NCBI RefSeq assembly: GCF_019492185.1
Contig: NZ_JAICCF010000003.1
Location: 1,178,001-1,242,000 of the forward strand
DNA from: Chitinophaga rhizophila
GTDB lineage: Bacteria > Bacteroidota > Bacteroidia > Chitinophagales > Chitinophagaceae
DNA: 64,000 bases
Reading direction: 5' to 3'
A program made the position numbers and the translations under genes. Below the pieces are notes generated by a model that was not told where the DNA came from, ran no database searches, and saw nothing but the letters and a program-made list of their open reading frames with translations. This document shows, piece by piece, positions 23,870 through 32,536 of the stretch (position 1 is the stretch's first letter; every line of letters begins with the position of its first letter).

Positions 23870-25348
23870 ATGCTGAATCTGAAGAAGTTTTTCCCGTTTG
23901 TATTGATCTTAGGTTTATTACCGGCCTTGCTGTATGCACAGGCTCCCCAATTATCGCGGGACGAACTGGAGCATAGAAAGAAAGAGTTGCAGCGTGAGAT
24001 AGATGAGGCAAATGAGGCGCTGAAGAATACGAAGAGATCAACACGTGAGAGCCTGAGTCAATTAAGGGCATTGCGTGAGAAGATTAATCTGCGTACCCGC
24101 CTTATCAATAACATCAACGAAGAAATAAACTTTATCAACGGCGATATTAACTCTGCTTACAGGGATATTAAAACCCTTGAGAAAGACCTGGATACGCTGA
24201 AGTCACAATATGCACAGCTAGTCGTATATGCGTATAAAAATCGTAGTACTTATGACATGCTGAACTTTATCTTTTCTGCAGAAACATTTAATGATGCGAT
24301 CAAAAGGTATCAGTATCTGAAACAATACCGTGACTATCGTCGCAGGCAGGCTGATAATATCCTCGAAACAAGAGTGTTGTTAAGCAAGAAAATTGAAAAT
24401 CTGCAGGATCAGAAGGAGAAGCGCTCTGGTACACTGAAAACAGAGCAGGAGCAACGAACCATTCTTGAGGTTGATAAAAAGGAAAAGGATAAGGTGCTCA
24501 CTAATCTGAAAGGACGTGAGAAGGAACTGGTTGCAGATATTAATAAGAATAAGAAAGATGCGCAGAAAGTACAATCTGCTATTCAGGCGGTAATCCGTCG
24601 TGAGATAGAGATTGCACGCAGGCAGGCCGAAGAAGAAGCTGCCGCTAAGCGTAAAGCAGCTGCAGAAGAGAAGCGCAGGAAAGAGGAAGCTGCCCGTAAA
24701 GCCGCCGCCCTTGCCGCAGCTAATGCTGCCGCTGCCAACGCAGCAAAAAATGCAGCTAACAATGCTAACAACAATGCGGTTGCTGCTAATAAACCAGACA
24801 ACAAGCCTGACCCTAAACCAGAGCCTAAAGCAGCAGAACCTGCTCCTAAGCCTGCAGCGCCTGCACCAGAGCCTGAGAAGCCAGTACGTACAGAGAACGT
24901 CCTGGAGGCTACACCTGAAGCGCTTGCATTATCAGAAAGCTTTGAAAGTAATCGTGGCAAACTACCATGGCCGGTAAGTTCCGGTCACATAATTGGTCAC
25001 TTTGGTCGCCAGCAGCACGCGGTAATGGAAAGGATTACAGTAGAGAATGACGGGGTGATCATCGGTACCAGCAAAGGCGCTGCCGTAAAAGCAATATTCC
25101 AGGGTGAGGTTAGAACTGTGGCAGTGATTCCTGGTGGCGGTTCATTGGTAATCATCCGGCATGGTCAATACTTCACAAACTATGCACGATTAAAGAGTGT
25201 GAACGTAAGAACAGGAGATAGGGTAAGTACAGGCCAGGTAATTGGTACTGCCGGTACTAACGAATTGGAGAATCTGGGAGAAGTGGAGTTGCAGATCTAC
25301 CGGGGTATACAAAAGCAGAACCCTGAGTTCTGGATCAGAAAGAAATAA
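23870..25348 (+). CDS. EnvC-like murein hydrolase activator with coiled coil and degenerate LytM domain
   Basis: I choose ATG 23870 because MLNLKKFFPFVLILGLLPALLYAQ is a clean signal peptide; the longer frame adds 17 residues before it. A long coiled coil (about 30-260, RDELEHRKKELQREIDEANEAL onward) precedes an Ala/Lys/Pro-rich linker (260-345) and a C-terminal LytM domain. The LytM zinc ligands appear lost: the HxH region reads GEVELQIYRG. That matches EnvC-type proteins, which activate amidases rather than cut murein. Division or envelope role is inferred. It ends an operon beginning at dut and is closed by a strong terminator. Confidence 0.87.
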   Translation: MLNLKKFFPFVLILGLLPALLYAQAPQLSRDELEHRKKELQREIDEANEALKNTKRSTRESLSQLRALREKINLRTRLINNINEEINFINGDINSAYRDIKTLEKDLDTLKSQYAQLVVYAYKNRSTYDMLNFIFSAETFNDAIKRYQYLKQYRDYRRRQADNILETRVLLSKKIENLQDQKEKRSGTLKTEQEQRTILEVDKKEKDKVLTNLKGREKELVADINKNKKDAQKVQSAIQAVIRREIEIARRQAEEEAAAKRKAAAEEKRRKEEAARKAAALAAANAAAANAAKNAANNANNNAVAANKPDNKPDPKPEPKAAEPAPKPAAPAPEPEKPVRTENVLEATPEALALSESFESNRGKLPWPVSSGHIIGHFGRQQHAVMERITVENDGVIIGTSKGAAVKAIFQGEVRTVAVIPGGGSLVIIRHGQYFTNYARLKSVNVRTGDRVSTGQVIGTAGTNELENLGEVELQIYRGIQKQNPEFWIRKK

Positions 25349-25366
25349 TAGTGTCACGATAATGGT

Positions 25367-25405
25367 AAAAGCCCCCGGGAATGGTTTATTTCCCGGGGGC
25401 TTTTT
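25367..25405 (+). terminator. Terminator after the EnvC-like gene
   Basis: AAAAGCCCCCGGGAA (25367-25381) pairs perfectly with TTCCCGGGGGCTTTT (25390-25404), a 15-bp stem with an 8-base loop. Confidence 0.93.
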
Positions 25406-25465
25406 CGTATCCGGCCAGCTTGCTTTCCGGTGAAGGTATTCGTATATCAGCGAATAGCAGGAGGA

Positions 25466-25503
25466 CAAAAAGAAACCCGCCTGGTTTTCATGACCAGACG
25501 GGT
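25466..25503 (-). terminator. Terminator of bshA
   Basis: On the minus strand, ACCCGTCTGGT pairs with ACCAGGCGGGT (one mismatch, 25475-25503) and is followed by a T-rich TTCTTTTT tail. It lies 25 bases past the bshA stop. Confidence 0.8.
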
Positions 25504-25527
25504 ATAATATGTTAAGCACTAATCAGC

Positions 25528-26679
25528 TTATTTATCTATAGAGGTCAACGCTTTATTCATCACTTCTTCATACAATGCCTCATACTGCGGGATGATATTG
25601 TCGATATGGAAACGTTGTGCCTGTTCGAGCGCACCTTTCCGCATTGCAGCCAGGAGTTGTTCATCTTCCAGCAATTGGATGGCGTGAGTTGCCATGCTGT
25701 TAACATCTCCTACGGGGCTCAGGAAACCTGTTTTACCATGAATATTCACTTCAGGAAGGCCACCGGCATTTGACGAAATCACAGGTACTTCTGCAGCCAT
25801 AGCTTCCAGAGCGGCCAGGCCGAAGCTTTCATAGTCGGATGGTAGCAAAAACAGGTCAGCGATAGACATTACATCTTCCAGTTGTTCCTGCTTACCCACA
25901 AAACGTACGTCTCCGCAGAGATGCATATCGCGGCACATCGATTCTATAGCCGGCCGGTCAGGGCCATCGCCAACAAGTAGCAGCTTAGCAGGCATTTTGG
26001 CCCGCACCTGCTGGAAGACCTTCACTACATCAGGTACCCGCTTAACTTTACGGAAGTTGGATACGTGCAGGAGGATCTTTTCGCCATTAGGAGCAATCGC
26101 ATTTCTAAAATGCATCAGTTCTGCTGCGCGACGCTTGAAGCGCTCGGTATCCACAAAGTTGTAAATGACTTCAATATCTTTCTCAATCTGGAATGACTTG
26201 TAGGTCTCTTCTCTGAGATTGTTGGATACAGCTGTAATAGCGTCAGACTCGTTAATAGAGAAAGTTACTACAGGTGCATAGGTCTTATCCTTACCTACCA
26301 GGGTGATATCAGTACCATGTAGCGTAGTGATAAATGGTACAATGCGGCCCTGCTTGCTTACAATCTGTTTGGCCAGATAGGCAGTAGATGCATGCGGAAT
26401 GGCATAGTGTACATGCAGCAGATCCAGCTGCTGGTTCAGTATGACGTCTACCATTGTGCTGCTCAGTGCAGACTCGTAGGGCGGAAAATCAAATAGTGGG
26501 TAAGTAGGAACCTGCACCTCGTGATAATATATATTAGCATGAAAGGCATTGAGCCGCACAGGTTGCTGATAAGTGATAAAATGGACCATATGGCCTTTAT
26601 CTGCCAGCGCTTTTCCCAGTTCAGTTGCCAGTACGCCACTACCCCCATAAGTAGGGTAACATACTATTCCAATTCGCAT
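25528..26679 (-). CDS. bshA: BshA, N-acetyl-alpha-D-glucosaminyl L-malate synthase
   Basis: The 383-residue GT4 glycosyltransferase starts MRIGIVCYPTYGGSGVLATELG, the BshA signature, and contains HVHYAIPHASTAYLAK, TTLHGTDITLVGKD and the C-terminal DLFLLPSDYESFGLAALEAMA with the GT4 E..E pattern. It joins GlcNAc from UDP-GlcNAc to L-malate, the first step of bacillithiol synthesis. Bacillithiol is the low-molecular-weight thiol of many Bacteroidota. The gene stands alone. A possible -7 box (TAATTTTG on the minus strand, 26786-26793) lies about 107 bases upstream. Confidence 0.95.
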   Translation of the reverse strand: MRIGIVCYPTYGGSGVLATELGKALADKGHMVHFITYQQPVRLNAFHANIYYHEVQVPTYPLFDFPPYESALSSTMVDVILNQQLDLLHVHYAIPHASTAYLAKQIVSKQGRIVPFITTLHGTDITLVGKDKTYAPVVTFSINESDAITAVSNNLREETYKSFQIEKDIEVIYNFVDTERFKRRAAELMHFRNAIAPNGEKILLHVSNFRKVKRVPDVVKVFQQVRAKMPAKLLLVGDGPDRPAIESMCRDMHLCGDVRFVGKQEQLEDVMSIADLFLLPSDYESFGLAALEAMAAEVPVISSNAGGLPEVNIHGKTGFLSPVGDVNSMATHAIQLLEDEQLLAAMRKGALEQAQRFHIDNIIPQYEALYEEVMNKALTSIDK

Positions 26680-26929
26680 GTGTTGTTATTTAATACTTTA
26701 AAACGCTCAACGTCAATGTTAGACGTTTAGCATAAAATGCAGAACGCTTCACGCAGAACACAGTTTTTACGTTAATTACAGGCTACAAAATTATAACATT
26801 TTAAATTGCCGCTCCCGGTATTTGGGATTAGCGGCATGTTAAGATTGTCATGTAGGATTAATGTATGGCTGATCCATTTGAATAACAGGGTTATTTAATT
26901 AGTTTTAGTGCCTTAAATCGACTTTGTAT

Positions 26930-28306
26930 ATGAGAAATTACCTGCTGCCGGCACTGTTGGCCATCACCTTTCCGGTATGCGCCCAACAGCAAGAGAATGA
27001 TTCCCTGATTTTAAGAAACCTGGCTAACGAAGTCCTTACACATAGTACTGCATATGCTAATCTGAGGGAACTAACCCAGCAGGTAGGCGGACGTCTGGCG
27101 GGATCGCCGCAGATGGTACAGGCTGAGAAGTGGGGCGTGAAAGTATTGAAAGACGCTGGCGCAGACACTGTGTATATGCAGGCATGCCAGGTGCCTCACT
27201 GGGTAAGGGGCGCAAAAGAGGAGGTACGTGTCATCTCCCGCCGTCGCGATTTTATCCCGCCGTTGAATGTGCTGGCGCTCGGTAATTCTATAGGTACTGC
27301 ACCGGCAGGTATAACTGCTCCGGTGATAGAGGTGGCTTCTTTTGAAGACCTGGAGGCCAAAAAAGATAAAGTAAAAGGAAAGATCGTATTCTATAACTAT
27401 GCTTTCAAACCAGAATTTGTCCGCACCTTCGAGTCTTACGGAGACGCTGTTAAGTATCGCGGACAAGGGGCCAGTCGTGCTGCAAAATATGGGGCTCTGG
27501 CTGTAGTGGTACGTTCCATGAGTCATGGGGCCAATAATCTTCCGCATACAGGCTCCCTTCGTTATGATGAAGATGCGCCTAAGATCCCGGCAGTAGCTAT
27601 CGGACTGGAAGATGCAGATATGTTGAGCAGCCGTCTGAAAGGCGAGTCAGACCTGAAACTGTTCTTCCGCACAAACTGTCAGATGCTGCCTGATACTACC
27701 GGCCATAATGTGATCGGCGAGATTCGTGGTAGTGAAAATCCCGACAGATATATCACTGTAGGCGGACACCTGGATTCCTGGGACGTTAATGAAGGTGCGC
27801 ATGATGACGGTACCGGTTGTGTACAGTCAGTAGAACTATTACGTGCTTTCAAAGCGCTGGGTATTAAACCAAAGAATACGATCCGTATCGTACTGTTTGC
27901 CAATGAAGAAAATGGTGCGCGCGGAGGTAAGAAATATGCAGAAGTTGCAAAAGCAAAAGGAGAGCAGCATATCTTCGCACTGGAAAGTGATGCAGGTGGT
28001 TTTACTCCACGCGGTTTCTCCCTGATGATGCCGGATGATAAACGTGCGAAGGTGAAATCATGGGCACCGCTGTTCCTGCCTTATGACGTATATGATTTTG
28101 ATGCCGTAGGCGGTGGAGTGGATGTAGGACAGCTGTATGAAGCAATTGGTACTCCAATGGGCGAATTGCTGCCAGATTCTCAACGTTACTTTGACCTGCA
28201 CCATGCAGCAAATGATACCTTTGAAGCTGTGAACAAAAGAGAGATGGAGCTAGGAGCATTCAGCATGGCAGGACTGATTTACCTGATCGATAAATATGGA
28301 TTGTAA
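26930..28306 (+). CDS. M28 family metallopeptidase with PA domain
   Basis: Starting at ATG 26930 (a TTG lies two codons upstream) gives 458 residues with a signal peptide, MRNYLLPALLAITFPVCAQ. A protease-associated domain spans about 120-250 (GKIVFYNYAF, GALAVVVRSM). The catalytic domain has all five zinc ligands: GGHLDSWD, GAHDDGTG, FANEENGARGG, ALESDAGG and LHHAANDTFE. It is an exported aminopeptidase or glutamate-carboxypeptidase-like enzyme. The substrate is unknown. It is followed after 24 bases by a small membrane protein gene. Confidence 0.93.
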   Translation: MRNYLLPALLAITFPVCAQQQENDSLILRNLANEVLTHSTAYANLRELTQQVGGRLAGSPQMVQAEKWGVKVLKDAGADTVYMQACQVPHWVRGAKEEVRVISRRRDFIPPLNVLALGNSIGTAPAGITAPVIEVASFEDLEAKKDKVKGKIVFYNYAFKPEFVRTFESYGDAVKYRGQGASRAAKYGALAVVVRSMSHGANNLPHTGSLRYDEDAPKIPAVAIGLEDADMLSSRLKGESDLKLFFRTNCQMLPDTTGHNVIGEIRGSENPDRYITVGGHLDSWDVNEGAHDDGTGCVQSVELLRAFKALGIKPKNTIRIVLFANEENGARGGKKYAEVAKAKGEQHIFALESDAGGFTPRGFSLMMPDDKRAKVKSWAPLFLPYDVYDFDAVGGGVDVGQLYEAIGTPMGELLPDSQRYFDLHHAANDTFEAVNKREMELGAFSMAGLIYLIDKYGL

Positions 28307-28330
28307 TCCTTACCTGATCAAATAAACAAT

Positions 28331-28717
28331 ATGCGCAGATTTCTTTTTATGGTCGTTGGAGGCGTTCTTGTAGCGCTGGCGTTATTCTTCACCTACAAGT
28401 ATTACTTCGTATTCGGTCGAGGTGTGAAAGCCGGAGAATTGAACTACTTCGTAGAGAAAGGGTATGTTTTCAAAACGTATGAGGGCCGCCTTATCCAGAG
28501 TGGTTACCGCTCCAAGCAACCCGGCGCTCTGCAGTCTAATGAGTTCCAGTTCTCTGTAACTGATGAACGTGTTGCACAGCGTCTTATGGGCGCGAGCGGT
28601 CAGTTTGTAGAACTGCATTATAAAGAATACCTGGGTGCAATTCCGTGGAGAGGGTTCAGCAATTTTATTGTGGATAGTGTAATCACCATAAAGGAAGCGA
28701 ATTACGGAGGTAATTAG
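28331..28717 (+). CDS. Small conserved single-pass membrane protein
   Basis: This 128-residue protein has one N-terminal helix (FLFMVVGGVLVALALFF), then GVKAGELNYFVEKGYVFKTYEGRL, then a beta-rich tail containing FEFSVT-like and HYKEYLGAIPWRG segments. Proteins of this type are common in Bacteroidota and are often labelled 6-phosphogluconate dehydrogenase; nothing here supports that label, as there is no Rossmann fold or catalytic motif. The function is unknown. It lies 24 bases after the M28 peptidase gene and before a terminator. Confidence 0.8.
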   Translation: MRRFLFMVVGGVLVALALFFTYKYYFVFGRGVKAGELNYFVEKGYVFKTYEGRLIQSGYRSKQPGALQSNEFQFSVTDERVAQRLMGASGQFVELHYKEYLGAIPWRGFSNFIVDSVITIKEANYGGN

Positions 28718-28788
28718 AAATCCGGAAGTGAATATTCAGCTTTGATATCCGAGGCTAAGAACTGCTGTGGAAACACCAGTTTAAAAAG

Positions 28789-28828
28789 CAAGCGCCTGAT
28801 CTGCATATAGATCAGGCGCTTGTTGTTT
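28789..28828 (+). terminator. Terminator after the small membrane protein gene
   Basis: CAAGCGCCTGATCT (28789-28802) and AGATCAGGCGCTTG (28809-28822) form a perfect 14-bp stem with a 6-base loop, followed by TTGTTT. It may also serve the convergent methyltransferase gene. Confidence 0.88.
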
Positions 28829-28905
28829 AGTTAGTTAGTATTAATGTCTGACGGTATTCTGCCCGCTTTTTAACCTTACTTTAGCAGGCTAGATAGGTGA
28901 TATAC

Positions 28906-29613
28906 TTATTGTGCCAGTAGCAGGAATATCGCTGGTTTTTTATGTAGTTCAGGAAGCGCTTGTTTCCAGGCTTTCACAGTTCTGGTACGAATAAATTCAT
29001 CTGGCCCGGTGATGTCTGCTGCCACACATACCTGCGTATTGTCTTTGCAGTTAGCAAGGATATCCTTCAGCAACTGGTTGTTGCGGTACGGCGTTTCTAT
29101 GAAGAGCTGGGTCTGTTGCTTCTTCTGTGACTGCATTTCCAGATCACGGATGGATTTAATGCGTTCAGGAGGTTTCACAGGCAGATAGCCTACAAACTGG
29201 AAGTTCTGGCCATTCATTCCAGAAGCCATCAGTGCCAGTAGCATAGAGTTAGGTCCTACCATCGGGATGACCTGTGCATCAATAGTATGTGCTACCTGTA
29301 CGACGAGATGTCCTGGGTCTGCTATAGCCGGACATCCTGCTTCACTGATTACACCGATATCCTTGCCGGCAAGCAGCAATTGTTTGGCCAGGGCAGTATC
29401 CGGCTGCTGATGTTCAGACATCAGCAGCAGCTGTAACGCATCAATGTTAATACTTTTATCCAGTGCTTTCAGATATCTTCTGGCTGTACGTTCATTCTCC
29501 ACAAAGAATACGCTGATCTGCTGTACTACCGGGGTAATATAGGCCGGTATAGTGTGCAGGGTATCTGCACTTAATACGGTGGGAATCAGGTATACCTTAC
29601 CAGGTTGCGCCAT
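28906..29613 (-). CDS. SAM-dependent methyltransferase, tetrapyrrole-methylase (RsmI-like) family
   Basis: This 235-residue protein starts MAQPGKVYLIPTVL and contains GKDIGVISEAGCPAIADPGHLVV, VIPMVGPNSMLLALMASGMN and FQFVGYLPVKPPER, all typical of RsmI-type tetrapyrrole methylases. TQLFIETPYRNNQLL is a further family marker. RsmI methylates the 2'-OH of C1402 in 16S rRNA, but Bacteroidota carry several paralogues, so the exact target is uncertain. It overlaps the upstream EI24 gene by 17 bases and is probably coupled to it. Confidence 0.88.
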   Translation of the reverse strand: MAQPGKVYLIPTVLSADTLHTIPAYITPVVQQISVFFVENERTARRYLKALDKSINIDALQLLLMSEHQQPDTALAKQLLLAGKDIGVISEAGCPAIADPGHLVVQVAHTIDAQVIPMVGPNSMLLALMASGMNGQNFQFVGYLPVKPPERIKSIRDLEMQSQKKQQTQLFIETPYRNNQLLKDILANCKDNTQVCVAADITGPDEFIRTRTVKAWKQALPELHKKPAIFLLLAQ

Positions 29614-30376
29614 GCAATAATCTTTTATCGGATAAGTGAATAGTTGCGGCTATAACGGCATAGGAGGGAGCCATAACCCATCCTAGTATAGGAATAAACA
29701 TCAGTATATAAAATACCATCCCGTTACCCAGGGCAATACCTCTGTGCGCTTTGATGAAGTTGATGCTCTGTTTTGTACTCATCTGGTGTCTCTCGCAACT
29801 GTAGTCTACCATCGAGAAGCCATAGAAGTAGCATTCTATAAAGAAAGCAAACAGCGGAGTGATCCAGCCTACTATTGGTATAAATGATAGTATGATGAGG
29901 AATATAACACAGATAGTCTGATAGAGCATATTGCGCAGGGATATAATGATACCACGGCCCATATCTTTAACAAACTGCTGCATGCTGAATGGGAAGTCCC
30001 GCTCTTCCAGTATTGCTTCTGTTTTCTCTGACAGATAGGCAAACAGGGGAGAGCCGAGTATAAGGAAAAGGTATTTGTAGTATGAAAAGTATAACAGCAG
30101 CATCATGATCCTAATGGAAAAGGCCAGTAGGATAAAGAAGAAACTGACCCAGCTGCTTTCAAGGTCCTGTATCCATATTTTAAGTGGAAGCAGGTTAAAC
30201 AGGTATTCAACAAATTCTCCGGAGTAGCCCCATACAAAGTAGCTGCCTGTCATAAACAATATGCAGTAAAGGATACCGGGCACAAGTATCCACTTCCATA
30301 AGCTGTGCTGCATAATAAACTGGTGAGCTTTTCCATAAGCCTGGATAGCAGCCAGTACTTCTCTGAATGAAAACAA
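29597..30376 (-). CDS. EI24-domain (CysZ-like) membrane protein
   Basis: This 259-residue protein probably starts at a TTG (residues MFSFREVLAAIQAYGKAHQF); the first ATG is 22 codons later and would remove the conserved-looking start. Four or five hydrophobic segments are visible, with LWKWILVPGILYCILF, MMLLLYFSYYKYLFLILGSPLFAYLSEKTE and IIGLSFIPIVGWITPLFAFFIE-like sequence. The EI24/CysZ family includes sulfate permeases, but the Bacteroidota members lack known substrates. It overlaps the methyltransferase gene downstream by 17 bases. Confidence 0.78.
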   Translation of the reverse strand: MFSFREVLAAIQAYGKAHQFIMQHSLWKWILVPGILYCILFMTGSYFVWGYSGEFVEYLFNLLPLKIWIQDLESSWVSFFFILLAFSIRIMMLLLYFSYYKYLFLILGSPLFAYLSEKTEAILEERDFPFSMQQFVKDMGRGIIISLRNMLYQTICVIFLIILSFIPIVGWITPLFAFFIECYFYGFSMVDYSCERHQMSTKQSINFIKAHRGIALGNGMVFYILMFIPILGWVMAPSYAVIAATIHLSDKRLLHGATW

Positions 30377-30480
30377 AATCCTGGAATTTTAGTGTTATTT
30401 ATTCGCTAAAAGCATTGATCCGGTTGTAAGTAACTAAAAATCAGTGGAACAATGGTAAAAAATATAAGCACACAATAAAA

Positions 30481-30509
30481 AACCTGCCAGCTTTTGCAAC
30501 TGGCAGGTT
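30481..30509 (-). terminator. Terminator of the PorP/SprF-like gene
   Basis: AACCTGCCAG (30481-30490) and CTGGCAGGTT (30500-30509) form a perfect 10-bp stem with a 9-base loop. On the minus strand it is followed by TTTTTATT, immediately downstream of the gene. Confidence 0.9.
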
Positions 30510-30533
30510 CTTTTGAAATGAGTTTATGTCAGA

Positions 30534-31550
30534 TCAGAACCTCGGACAGAGAGTTCTGTATTTACTTCCTTCGCTGCGTCTATGTATATAGATAATAGAG
30601 AGCTCCATACCACCGCGATAGTTAGAAGCCGGCTTCAGTGTAGATACGTTCATGTCATAAGAAGCACCTATTGTGAAACCATTTATCTCCAGACCAATAT
30701 ACGGGTTGATCGCATCTTTCAGACGGTACCAGCTACCCAGATAGAAGGTAGTCGGATTTTCATCATCACCATTCAGGTTAAAGCCATAAGCACCACCAAA
30801 AGCAAATTCAGATGCAGTACTTTGTTTCATGTACAAGGCACTAAAGTGAATGCGGTTACCACCATTTACCGGTACGGAACCACCACCATGTGCAGTAAAT
30901 CTGGATGTCAGACGGTTATTGTTCTGCGCCATGAATGTTTCAGTAGGCTGTGTGATGTGGTAATAAGATGCACCCACGTAGATATTAGAAGATTCACCCA
31001 CCAGACCATTATACAGGATACCGATATTCGGATCAAAGTAAGAGATCGTAGGGTTGACAAATGTTTCACCGCTTGGGATTGCCGGATTGTAACCGTTATT
31101 ATCAATCTGGTTCTCAAAAACCAGTTTGGTCTGATCCAGTCGTTTTTGTACCAATGTTGCCTGCAGACCAACTGCCAGGGTATGGTTACCTTCCGGATCT
31201 AAACCTTTATGATAGGCTGTACTGAAGCTCAGATATGTAGAAGTCAGTGCACCACCACCAGTTCTGTCGTACATGGCCATTACGCCAACACCCCATATAT
31301 CAGTGTAAGACAACACATTCTTCAGAATGCCGAAGTCTACTGCCGCAGTTCCTGTAGTGAACGGAGTAGAGATACTTCTCCACTGTGAACGATAGTTCCC
31401 TGAGACACGAAAGTCGCCTGAAAACAGGCCGGTAAATGCCGGATTAAGTGTGAGTGGAGAGGCGAAGAACTGCGAAAAATGCGGGTCCTGCGCCCTGGCC
31501 GGGTTCATCAGATAAAGGGCAATCGTGAAAAACAGCAACACTTTTTTCAT
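30534..31550 (-). CDS. PorP/SprF family type IX secretion outer-membrane protein
   Basis: I start at the ATG at 31550, giving 338 residues and a signal peptide, MKKVLLFFTIALYLMNPARA; a frame from 31583 adds 11 residues of no signal character. Directly after cleavage, QDPHFSQFFASPLTLNPAFTGL is the PorP/SprF hallmark. The rest is a beta-barrel pattern ending FTIGASYDMNVSTLKPASNYRGGMELSIIY. These proteins pair with large secreted adhesins or type B C-terminal cargo and with PorK/N or PorE; no SprB-like adhesin is beside it. It is a single gene with its own terminator and a perfect palindrome at 31557-31570 before the start. Confidence 0.92.
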   Translation of the reverse strand: MKKVLLFFTIALYLMNPARAQDPHFSQFFASPLTLNPAFTGLFSGDFRVSGNYRSQWRSISTPFTTGTAAVDFGILKNVLSYTDIWGVGVMAMYDRTGGGALTSTYLSFSTAYHKGLDPEGNHTLAVGLQATLVQKRLDQTKLVFENQIDNNGYNPAIPSGETFVNPTISYFDPNIGILYNGLVGESSNIYVGASYYHITQPTETFMAQNNNRLTSRFTAHGGGSVPVNGGNRIHFSALYMKQSTASEFAFGGAYGFNLNGDDENPTTFYLGSWYRLKDAINPYIGLEINGFTIGASYDMNVSTLKPASNYRGGMELSIIYIHRRSEGSKYRTLCPRF

Positions 31551-31556
31551 AAAACA

Positions 31557-31570
31557 ATACTTATAAGTAT
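31557..31570. promoter_or_regulatory. Perfect 14-base palindrome upstream of the PorP/SprF-like gene
   Basis: ATACTTATAAGTAT is its own reverse complement and lies 6 bases upstream of the start codon. It could be an operator, or part of the 5' leader. Confidence 0.4.
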
Positions 31571-31753
31571 AGGGTTTTCTCATGGTTCCATGTGAAGGTA
31601 CACAATGCTACTCATATTTCAAATTAAAAATATATAACATTGAAGCTGAGAAATCCCTAAAGTGTTATTAATGAGTGACTAAAACGGCTAGTTTTTATTT
31701 GGTTGACTACTCAATTTTTTTTGATACTGCTCCTTTCTGATGATAATAGGCTT

Positions 31754-32407
31754 TTACTGCTGTATTTTGTTCCCAAATGCGAGATCTCCGGCGTCTCCGA
31801 GGCCTGGAACAATGTAGCCTTTGGCGGTCAGTTCATCATCGATGTCACCAGCCCAGATGCTCAGATTGTTATCGGCGTGTCTTTGTACATATTCAATTCC
31901 TACGGTACAGGCGATGGCTACTACAAGGTGTATATGTTTCGGTTTGCCCAGACTGTTCAGGTGCTCTATGGTCTTAACCAGGGAAGCACCGGTTGCCAGC
32001 ATCGGGTCAGAAAGAATAATAACCTGGCCATCAATGGCGGGACTGGATACATATTCCAGATTAATATCGAAGGTGCCGTCGTGTTTGTGCTTACGGTAAG
32101 CAGAAATAAAGGCATGATCAGCTTTGTCAAAGTAGTTCACCAAACCCTGATGCAGGGCAAGGCCGGCTCTGAGGATGGTAGCAAGAACAGGCTGCTGTTT
32201 TAGTACCCGGCAGTTAGCAATTCCCAGTGGCGTCTGTATCTCCTTTTCTTCGTATTCCAAGGTCTTACTGATCTCATATGCTGCAATTTCACCCACCCTT
32301 TCCATATTACGCCTGAAACGCATACGGTCTGTCTGTACTTCAACGCTTCTGATTTCACTTAGCCATTCTCCTACTAACGAATTGGTGCTACTTAGATTCA
32401 CTATCAT
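31754..32407 (-). CDS. upp: Uracil phosphoribosyltransferase
   Basis: The 217-residue protein matches Upp: RMRFRRNMERVGEIAAYEISK, LATILRAGLALHQGLVNYFD, the PRPP-binding VIILSDPMLATGASLV and the uracil-binding YIVPGLGDAGDLAFGNK at the C-terminus. It converts uracil and PRPP to UMP in the pyrimidine salvage pathway. The gene stands alone, after a terminator that ends the neighbouring vWA gene. Confidence 0.96.
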   Translation of the reverse strand: MIVNLSSTNSLVGEWLSEIRSVEVQTDRMRFRRNMERVGEIAAYEISKTLEYEEKEIQTPLGIANCRVLKQQPVLATILRAGLALHQGLVNYFDKADHAFISAYRKHKHDGTFDINLEYVSSPAIDGQVIILSDPMLATGASLVKTIEHLNSLGKPKHIHLVVAIACTVGIEYVQRHADNNLSIWAGDIDDELTAKGYIVPGLGDAGDLAFGNKIQQ

Positions 32408-32464
32408 GCATGCAAAATACCAAAATTTTCAAAGCCGGAAAATCTAAATAACAATAAAGTAACG

Positions 32465-32500
32465 AAAAGACCGGTCAAGGTATCCAAACCCTGACCGGTC
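32465..32500 (-). terminator. Terminator of the vWA/YfbK-like gene
   Basis: GACCGGTCA (32469-32477) and TGACCGGTC (32492-32500) form a 9-bp stem, extended inward by a partial pairing. On the minus strand it is followed by TTTTCG, just past the gene end at 32537. Confidence 0.85.
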
Positions 32501-32536
32501 CCGGGATAACAATGAAGAAAGACCGGTTAGAACGAA

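Noticed and set aside
24583..24960. Minus-strand alanine-rich frame opposite the EnvC-like linker
   Set aside because: It mirrors the Ala/Lys/Pro linker codons of the real gene and is a composition artefact.
30582..31202. Plus-strand 206-codon frame opposite the PorP/SprF-like gene
   Set aside because: Antisense to a clear outer-membrane protein gene; no domain.
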